Shown piece after piece: positions 7,519-12,807 of a stretch of DNA of 12,807 nt. Location: NCBI GenBank assembly GCA_015490435.1, contig WFXV01000145.1, positions 1-12,807 of the forward strand. The letters are read 5' to 3'. The first letter of the stretch is position 1, and every line of letters begins with the position of its first letter. The stretch is from Thermaceae bacterium (GTDB taxonomy: Bacteria; Deinococcota; Deinococci; Deinococcales; Marinithermaceae). The translations under genes and the position numbers were made by a program. The notes beneath the pieces were generated by a model that ran no database searches, was not told where the DNA came from, and was given only the letters and a program-made list of their open reading frames with translations.

Positions 7519-9933
7519 ATGGTGAAGCTTAGGATCAACGACCGGGAAATCGAGGTGCCCGAGGGCACCTCGGTGCTCGACGCCGTCTTCCACGCCGGCT
7601 ACGACATCCCCTACTTCTGCAGCGAGCGCCACCTCTCGCCGATCGGCGCCTGCCGCATGTGCCTGGTCAAGGTGGGGACCCCCCGCAAGGGGCCGGACGG
7701 CGAGTGGATCAAGGACGAGGACGGCCGTCCCAAGATCTTCTGGTTCCCCAAACTCATGGCCGCCTGCACCACCCGGGTCTCCGAGGGGATGGTGGTGGAC
7801 ACCCTGGCCGACGAGGTGAAGAAGGCCCAGGCCGGGATGGTCGAGTTCACCCTGGAAAACCACCCCTTGGACTGCCCCACTTGCGACAAGGGCGGCGCCT
7901 GCGAGCTCCAGGACCGGGCCTACGAGTACGGGCTTTTCGAGAAGTACTACACCGAGACCCAAAACGGCCTGAAGAAGGTCCTCTATTCCCGCTTCGAGTT
8001 CACCAAGCGGCACGCCGACAAGCACCACAAGCTCTCCGAGTTCATCGTCCTCGACCGCGAGCGCTGCATCCACTGCAAGCGCTGCGTGCGCTACTTCGAG
8101 GAGATCCCCGGGGAAGAGGTCCTCGACTTCATCGAGCGCGGGGTCCACACCCTGATCGGCAGCGAGGAGTGGCCGCTCCCTGCAGGCTTTTCCGGCAACA
8201 TCACCGATATCTGCCCGGTGGGGGCGCTCCTCGACCTCACCGCCCGCTTCCGGGCTCGCAACTGGGAGTTCGAGAAGACCCCCACCTTCGACCTCACCGA
8301 CGCGGCGATGAGCGCGATCTGGGTGGACAGCCGCTCGGGCAAGGTCGAGCGCATCCGGGCCCGGGAGCACCCCGAGGTCAACGAGATCTGGATCTCCGAC
8401 GCCGCCCGCTTCGGCCACGGCTGGACCAAGGAGGGGCGCCTAAGCAGGCCGCTCCTTCGGAAGGACGGCGCGCTCGTCGAGGTGAGCTTCGAGGAGGCGG
8501 CGGCCTTCCTCTCCGAGCGGCTTTCCGGCGTGCGGCCCGAGGCGGTGGGCCTCTACCTCGCCGCCGACGGGGCGATGGAGGAGGGCTACACCTTCGCCGA
8601 GGCCGCGAAGGGGCTCGGGACCGCCCACTTCGGCTTCGAAAACGCCACCCGCTTTCCGGTAAGCGCTCTCCCGGCGGCGAGCTTCGCCGACCTGCTCGCC
8701 TCCGAGTTCGCCCTGGTCGTCGGCGACCCCGCCGAGGAGATGCCGGTGCTCTACCTCCGGCTGCAGGAGTTCTTGAAGGGCATAACCCCGGCGCCCCGCT
8801 ACTTCCACGGCACTCCGATCGCGGACTTGAGGCTCGAGGAGCGCATGCCCCGGCGCCCCGAGCGGCTCGCCACCTTCGCCGCCTACCCCACCCGGCTCTT
8901 CGCCTTCGCCGGGGTCCGGGGGGTCTACGCCCCGGGGTCGGTGGCGGCGCTCTTTGAGGCGCTGCTTGCGGCGATGAACGGCAAGCGCCTGCCCGAGGTC
9001 CCGGGGGTCTCCGAGGAGGCGATCCGGGAGGCGGCGAGGCGCTTCCTCGAGGCCGAGGCACGCACGATCGTGGTCGGGGCCGAGGTGCTCGACGACCCCG
9101 AGGCCGCCCAGGCCCTGAGTGAGATCGCCCGCGCCAAGGGGGCCCACGTGATCGCGATGCCGCCGGCGGCGAACGCGCGGGGGCTCGAGCTCACCGGCCT
9201 CTTCCCCGAAAAGGGCGCGGGCTTCGGCGAGCCGGGGGCCGAGGTGGTCTTCTACTACGGCGCCACCCCGCCGGCGGAAGCGCTCCGGGGGGCGCGCCTC
9301 AAGGTCTTCGCCCTGCCCGCCCTCGACGCCCTCGCCAAGGCCGAGGCCGACCTGGTGCTCCCGGCCAAGACCTACTACGAAAAGCGGGGGCTCGTACTGA
9401 ACGCCGAGGGGCGGCTCCTAGAACTCCGCCCCGCCCCCACCGCCCCGGCCTCGGCGATGGACGGGATCGAGGCCCTCGCCTTCGTGCTCGAGGCCTTTGG
9501 CAAGCGCGTTCCGGCGCGGAGCGTGCTCGAGGCCCGCACCCGGCTCCACGAGCGGCTCAAGGTCCCGCTCGAGCTCCCCGAGGAGGGCACCCTCTTCCGC
9601 CCCCGGGTCCGGCTCGGAGCGCGCCGGGGCGGGGAAGGGGGCGGCTCCCTCTACCTCCGGCCCACGATGTGGCGTGCCCGCATGCTCAAGGACGAGCGGG
9701 TCCGGCGCGCGCTCGGCGAGCCGCGGCTTTACGTCCACCCCGAGACCGCCCGGGCCGAGGGGCTCTCCGAGGGGATGCGGGTCGAGGTCGCCACCCCCTA
9801 CGGCCAGACGCCGGCGGTCGTCGCCCTCGACGAGCGAATCGCCCCGGGCTTTTTCCAGCTCCCCGCCTTCGGGCGGGGCACCGGCCGGCGGGTCGCCCAC
9901 CGAATCCTTGTTCCTAGCGGAGGTGCGGCATGA
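7519..9933 (+). CDS. nuoG: NADH-quinone oxidoreductase subunit G (complex I; Nqo3); clusters N1b, N4, N5, but no N7
   Basis: An 804-residue, 75-kDa-family subunit that wires electrons from NuoF to NuoI. The ferredoxin-like N-terminal domain has N1b ligands C34, C45, C48 and C83. N5 uses H115, C119, C122 and C128 (ENHPLDCPTCDKGGACE). N4 uses C183, C186, C189 and C232 (RCIHCKRCV, DICPVGA). Residues from about 250 on resemble molybdopterin oxidoreductases without cofactor. In Thermus and E. coli this part begins with four Cys binding [4Fe-4S] cluster N7 (Thermus 256, 259, 263, 291). A gapless alignment puts D258, D261, S265 and S293 there, so N7 cannot form. The C-terminal ~150 residues (YLRPTMWRAR onward) form the dinucleotide-binding-like beta barrel. 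Thermus Nqo3 is about 783 residues. ATG 7519 follows the nuoF stop by three bases. Confidence 0.98.
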   Translation: MVKLRINDREIEVPEGTSVLDAVFHAGYDIPYFCSERHLSPIGACRMCLVKVGTPRKGPDGEWIKDEDGRPKIFWFPKLMAACTTRVSEGMVVDTLADEVKKAQAGMVEFTLENHPLDCPTCDKGGACELQDRAYEYGLFEKYYTETQNGLKKVLYSRFEFTKRHADKHHKLSEFIVLDRERCIHCKRCVRYFEEIPGEEVLDFIERGVHTLIGSEEWPLPAGFSGNITDICPVGALLDLTARFRARNWEFEKTPTFDLTDAAMSAIWVDSRSGKVERIRAREHPEVNEIWISDAARFGHGWTKEGRLSRPLLRKDGALVEVSFEEAAAFLSERLSGVRPEAVGLYLAADGAMEEGYTFAEAAKGLGTAHFGFENATRFPVSALPAASFADLLASEFALVVGDPAEEMPVLYLRLQEFLKGITPAPRYFHGTPIADLRLEERMPRRPERLATFAAYPTRLFAFAGVRGVYAPGSVAALFEALLAAMNGKRLPEVPGVSEEAIREAARRFLEAEARTIVVGAEVLDDPEAAQALSEIARAKGAHVIAMPPAANARGLELTGLFPEKGAGFGEPGAEVVFYYGATPPAEALRGARLKVFALPALDALAKAEADLVLPAKTYYEKRGLVLNAEGRLLELRPAPTAPASAMDGIEALAFVLEAFGKRVPARSVLEARTRLHERLKVPLELPEEGTLFRPRVRLGARRGGEGGGSLYLRPTMWRARMLKDERVRRALGEPRLYVHPETARAEGLSEGMRVEVATPYGQTPAVVALDERIAPGFFQLPAFGRGTGRRVAHRILVPSGGAA

Positions 9934-10907
9934 TCTGGGCCCTTTTCGTCACCGCGGTCAAGGCCCTGGTGCTGATCCTCGCCCTGCTCTTCGCCTTCGC
10001 CTACATCACCTGGATCATGCGCCGGGGGCTCGCCCGCTTCCAGATCCGGCTCGGCCCCAACCGGGTCGGGCCCTTCGGGCTCTTGCAGCCCATCGCCGAC
10101 GCGGTGAAGGCGATCTTCAAGGAGGACATCACGGTCGCGCGGGCGGACCGGTTCCTCTACTGGCTCGCGCCCTTTTTGGCCTTCACCTTCGCCCTTGCCG
10201 CCTTCGCGGTGATCCCGGTGGGGCCGGACGGCTGGGTGGTGGCCAACATCGACATGGGCGTGCTCTACGTCTTCGCCGTGAGCGAGCTCGCGATCTACGG
10301 CGTCTTCCTCGCCGGCTGGGCCTCGGGCTCGAAGTACCCGCTGATGGGCGGGCTAAGGAGCATCGCTGCCCTGGTGGGCTACGAGCTCGCGCTCGGGATG
10401 GCGATCCTGCCGGTGGTCTTGATGGCGGGGACTTTAAACCTCCAGGAGATCGTCGAGTGGCAGAAACAACACGGCTACTTCATCATCTACCAGTTCCCCG
10501 CTTTCCTGGTCTACTTCATCGCCTCCCTCGCCGAAATGAGCCGCACCCCCTTCGACTTCGCCGAGGCCGAGCAGGAGTTGGTCGCCGGCTTCCACACCGA
10601 GTACTCGAGCATGAAGTTCGTCGCCTTCTACATCGCCGAGCTGCTCCACTGGATCGTGGGCTCGGCCCTGATTGCCACCCTCTTTCTGGGCGGGTGGGAC
10701 GCGCCCTTCGGGCTGCCCGAGATCCCGGTGCTCTGGCTCTTCGTCAAGTGGGCGCTCTTCATCTTCCTGGTGCTTTGGATCTGGGCCAGCTGGTTTAGGA
10801 CCCGCTACGACCAGATGATCCGCTTCGCCTGGGGTGTGCTGTTGCCGGTGGCCACGGTCTGGTTCTTGATCACCGCTTACTACGTGGTGAAGGGAGGGAT
10901 GGCATGA
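9930..10907 (+). CDS. nuoH: NADH-quinone oxidoreductase subunit H (complex I; Nqo8), with unusual substitutions
   Basis: A 325-residue ND1-family membrane subunit that roofs the quinone chamber and starts the chain of buried charges toward the pumps. Eight hydrophobic segments are visible. Conserved pieces are FQIRLGPNRVGPFGLLQP (38-55), D57, VSELAIYG (E119), GYELALG (E152), AEMSRTPFDFAEAEQELV (201-218; E202, E212, E214, E216), HTEYSS and IAELLH (E237). Two near-invariant residues differ. The Glu of the family motif ERR (E35 in Thermus, E36 in E. coli) is Met30 in WIMRRGLARF. The Arg of WIRA is Trp285 in WIWASWFRTRYDQ. The protein ends where E. coli NuoH ends and lacks the roughly 40 C-terminal residues of Thermus Nqo8. 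GGAGGT lies five bases before ATG 9930, which overlaps the nuoG stop. Confidence 0.97.
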   Translation: MIWALFVTAVKALVLILALLFAFAYITWIMRRGLARFQIRLGPNRVGPFGLLQPIADAVKAIFKEDITVARADRFLYWLAPFLAFTFALAAFAVIPVGPDGWVVANIDMGVLYVFAVSELAIYGVFLAGWASGSKYPLMGGLRSIAALVGYELALGMAILPVVLMAGTLNLQEIVEWQKQHGYFIIYQFPAFLVYFIASLAEMSRTPFDFAEAEQELVAGFHTEYSSMKFVAFYIAELLHWIVGSALIATLFLGGWDAPFGLPEIPVLWLFVKWALFIFLVLWIWASWFRTRYDQMIRFAWGVLLPVATVWFLITAYYVVKGGMA

Positions 10908-11437
10908 GCGTGATGGCGCTGGCCAAGGCGCTCGGGATTACCCTCCGGCACTTCTTCTCGAAGCCGGTGACGATCCCCTACCCCGACGCGCCGGTGCCCC
11001 TAAAGCCCCGCTTCCACGGGCGGCACGTGCTCACCCGGCACCCCGACACCGGGCTCGAAAAATGCATCGGGTGCAGCCTCTGCGCCGCCGCCTGCCCGGC
11101 GTACGCGATCTACGTCGAGCCGGCCGAGAACGACCCCGAGAACCCGGTCTCGATCGGCGAGCGCTACGCCAAGGTCTACGAGATCAACATGCTCCGCTGC
11201 ATCTTCTGCGGCAACTGCGAGGAAGCCTGTCCCACCGGGGCGATCGTGCTCGGCTACGAGTTCGAGCTCGCCGACTACCGCTATTCGGACTTCGTCTACA
11301 CCAAGGAGGACCTGCTCGTCGACACGGTGGGCTCGAAGCCCCAGCGCCGCGAGGCGAAGGAGCGGAAGAAGCCGGTGAAGCTCGGGTTCGAGGTACCGTA
11401 CGTGCGGCCTGAGCTCGAGGGGGTGAAGTACGAATGA
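10904..11437 (+). CDS. nuoI: NADH-quinone oxidoreductase subunit I (complex I; Nqo9), clusters N6a and N6b
   Basis: A 177-residue, 8Fe ferredoxin-type subunit that carries electrons from NuoG to cluster N2 in NuoB. It has two complete CxxCxxCxxxCP motifs: C54, C57, C60, C64 (KCIGCSLCAAACPA) and C99, C102, C105, C109 (RCIFCGNCEEACPTGAI). The N-terminal helix (about 1-20) likely lies on the membrane surface against NuoH. The region 20-50 (TIPYPDAPVPLKPRFHGRH) is the usual extended arm. The C-terminal 40 residues are charged (SKPQRREAKERKKPVKL) and less conserved. ATG 10904 overlaps the nuoH stop as ATGA, with GGGAGGG a few bases upstream; the stop overlaps nuoJ in the same way. Confidence 0.98.
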   Translation: MSVMALAKALGITLRHFFSKPVTIPYPDAPVPLKPRFHGRHVLTRHPDTGLEKCIGCSLCAAACPAYAIYVEPAENDPENPVSIGERYAKVYEINMLRCIFCGNCEEACPTGAIVLGYEFELADYRYSDFVYTKEDLLVDTVGSKPQRREAKERKKPVKLGFEVPYVRPELEGVKYE

Positions 11438-11946
11438 GCCTTCTCGACCTGTTCCTCGGAGCCCTCCTTCTCCTCACCGGCTTCCTCGCGGTCCGGCTCA
11501 AGAACGCCGTCCACGCCGCCCTCGCCCTCGCCGCCAACTTCATCCTGGTGGGCGTGGTCTACATGCTGCTCGAGGCCCGCTTCCTCGGCTGGATCCAGAT
11601 CATCGTCTACGCCGGCGCCATCATGGTGCTCTTCGTCTTCGTGATCATGCTCCTCTACGCCGCCCAGGCCGAGGTGGGCGCCGATCCCCTGCCCGGGCTC
11701 AAGCCCCTGGCGGCGGCCGTGGGCGTGGTGGGCTTTTTGGCCTTGACCTACGCCTTCGCGGGCGCCAAGGCCCCCCTCGCGGCCAAGGCGGCCTCCGCCG
11801 CCCTCGCCGGCGGCACCGCCGAGGCCCTCGGCCCGCTGATCTGGCAGACCTGGCTCTATGCCGTCTTGCTCGTGGCCGCGCTGCTCCTCGTGGCGACGGT
11901 GGCGGCGGTGACGATCCTCCGTCCCGGGGAAGGGGGTGGGCGGTGA
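11434..11946 (+). CDS. nuoJ: NADH-quinone oxidoreductase subunit J (complex I; Nqo10)
   Basis: A 170-residue membrane-arm subunit (ND6 family) with five predicted helices at about 3-20, 26-46, 52-77, 91-109 and 137-162. The third helix has the conserved FLGWIQIIVYAGAIMVLFVF (50-69) with Tyr59, the region where a pi-bulge rearranges during turnover in known structures. The loop at 110-135 is Ala-rich (AKAPLAAKAASAALAGGTAE) and is the least conserved part; Thermus Nqo10 is about 176 residues. Start is ATG 11434, overlapping the nuoI stop, with GAGGGGGTGA upstream. The stop overlaps nuoK as GTGA. Confidence 0.97.
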   Translation: MSLLDLFLGALLLLTGFLAVRLKNAVHAALALAANFILVGVVYMLLEARFLGWIQIIVYAGAIMVLFVFVIMLLYAAQAEVGADPLPGLKPLAAAVGVVGFLALTYAFAGAKAPLAAKAASAALAGGTAEALGPLIWQTWLYAVLLVAALLLVATVAAVTILRPGEGGGR

Positions 11947-12239
11947 ACCCCTTCTACCTCCTGGTTTCGGCGGCGCTTTTCGCCCTCGGGGCCTACGGCG
12001 TGCTCGCCCGCAGGAGCGCGATCCTCGTCTTCATGTCGGTGGAGCTCATGCTGAACGCCGCGAACCTGGCGCTCGTCGCATTCGCCCGCGCCTGGGGTTC
12101 GCTCGAGGCGCAGGCGGTGGCGCTGCTCTTGATCGCGCTGGCCGCCGCCGAGGTGGCGGTGGGGCTCGCGCTGGTGGTGGCGATTTACCGCACCCGCGAG
12201 ACCACCCTGGTGGACGACCTCTCGGAGCTAAAGGGGTGA
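11943..12239 (+). CDS. nuoK: NADH-quinone oxidoreductase subunit K (complex I; Nqo11)
   Basis: A 98-residue, three-helix membrane subunit (ND4L family, related to MrpC) that carries part of the first proton path. The helices are at about 4-21, 27-48 and 57-83. The two buried glutamates are present: E34 (FMSVELMLNAANL) and E70 (LAAAEVAVGLALVVAI). The C-terminus TTLVDDLSELKG closely matches Thermus Nqo11 (95 residues). The start is GTG 11943, overlapping the nuoJ stop, with GGGGAAGGGGG just upstream. The gene ends four bases before nuoL. Confidence 0.97.
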   Translation: MNPFYLLVSAALFALGAYGVLARRSAILVFMSVELMLNAANLALVAFARAWGSLEAQAVALLLIALAAAEVAVGLALVVAIYRTRETTLVDDLSELKG

Positions 12240-12243
12240 GGGC

Positions 12244-12807
12244 ATGCTGATCCTTACGATTCTCCTTCCTCTGGCCGGTTTCCTGGTCCTCGGCCTCTTC
12301 GGCCGGCGTTTTCGGGAGCCCCTCCCCGGGGTCTTGGCCTCGGCCCTCGTGCTCGGCTCCTTCCTGCTCGTCCTCGCCATGCTGCTCGCGGGCGGGGCGC
12401 GCTTTGTGCTCGAGGACTGGCTTCCGGGGATTCCGCTCGCCCTCCTCCTCGACCCCCTTTCCGGCTACATGGCCCTGGTGGTCACCGGGATCGGCTTTTT
12501 GATCCACGTCTACGCCATCGGCTACATGCACGGGGACGAGGGCTACGCCCGCTTCTTCGCCTACTTCAACTTCTTCATCGCGATGATGCTGGTCCTCGTC
12601 CTCGCCGACAGCTACCCGGTGATGTTCGTGGGCTGGGAGGGGGTGGGGCTCGCCTCCTTCCTCCTGATCGGCTTCTGGTACACCGACTGGAAGAACGCGA
12701 AAAGCGCCCGCAAGGCCTTCATCACCAACCGCATCGGCGACCTCGGCTTCCTCCTCGGCATGGCCCTGCTCTACTCCCTCTTCGGCACCCTGCAGATCTC
12801 CGAGCTC
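12244..12807 (+). CDS. nuoL: NADH-quinone oxidoreductase subunit L (complex I; Nqo12), N-terminal part (cut by window edge)
   Basis: The frame is open from ATG 12244 to the window edge (188 codons) without a stop. The full subunit is an antiporter-like ND5 protein of around 600 residues that forms the distal proton pump and the long lateral helix. The visible part covers about six hydrophobic segments. PGVLAS (28-33), LDPLSGYMALVVTGIGFLIH (69-88), YAIGYMHGD and RFFAYFNFFIAMM (103-115) precede the ion-path motif MFVGWEGVGLASFLLIGFWY (127-146). That motif holds the key Glu132 at the Thermus number, and D166 follows in TNRIGDLGF. The start is supported by AGGGGTGAGGGC directly before the ATG. 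The remaining nuo genes (nuoM, nuoN) are expected beyond the edge. Confidence 0.97.
   Translation, partial: MLILTILLPLAGFLVLGLFGRRFREPLPGVLASALVLGSFLLVLAMLLAGGARFVLEDWLPGIPLALLLDPLSGYMALVVTGIGFLIHVYAIGYMHGDEGYARFFAYFNFFIAMMLVLVLADSYPVMFVGWEGVGLASFLLIGFWYTDWKNAKSARKAFITNRIGDLGFLLGMALLYSLFGTLQISEL

Noticed and set aside
6778..8418. A 546-codon open frame on the minus strand
   Set aside because: Same reason: it mirrors nuoF and nuoG codons in a GC-rich genome and has no recognisable domain.
11936..12250. A 104-codon plus-strand frame covering nuoK
   Set aside because: It is out of frame with the clear ND4L-type protein at 11943-12239 and is rich in Arg, Gly and Ala like other shadow frames.

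Overview
The window is GC-rich (roughly two thirds G+C by eye) and its proteins closely resemble those of Thermus thermophilus. The gene order nuoA-B-C-D-E-F-G-H-I-J-K-L matches the Thermus nqo7-6-5-4-2-1-3-8-9-10-11-12 order. The best reading is a member of the Thermales that is probably not Thermus itself (for example an Oceanithermus- or Marinithermus-like genome). The genus is inferred from remembered family sequences, not from a search.

Left third (1-2532, minus strand): three co-directional genes are packed within a few bases of each other. In transcription order they are a PhnD-like substrate-binding-domain gene broken by a frameshift, a COG1092 (RlmI/RlmO-type) 23S rRNA cytosine methyltransferase, and the N-terminal part of a GH31 alpha-glucosidase that runs off the left edge. 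The first 31 bases are an exact reverse complement of bases 107-137 inside that same GH31 gene. This fold-back looks more like a contig-end artefact than biology.

Centre (2533-2948): a 40-base divergent spacer carries two TANNNT boxes, each exactly 7 nt before a start codon, which suggests a leaderless promoter in each direction. On the plus side follows an unrecognised 88-residue protein. A 109-base leader with a terminator-like hairpin and a second hairpin then leads to nuoA.

Right three quarters (2949-12807, plus strand): one tightly coupled operon for respiratory complex I (proton-pumping NADH:quinone oxidoreductase). NuoE, F and G form the NADH-oxidising module, NuoB, C, D and I the quinone-connecting module, and NuoA, H, J, K and L the membrane arm. 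NuoL is cut by the right edge. Most junctions are ATGA or GTGA overlaps or gaps of 1-6 nt, so translation is probably coupled.

I do not see a new kind of system. The unusual content is inside the complex I subunits. NuoG has kept every ligand of clusters N1b, N4 and N5 but has lost all four cysteines of cluster N7 (now Asp, Asp, Ser, Ser), as in the mitochondrial homologue. NuoH has Met in place of a near-invariant quinone-site Glu, Trp in place of the near-invariant Arg of the WIRA motif, and lacks the extra C-terminal helix of the Thermus protein.
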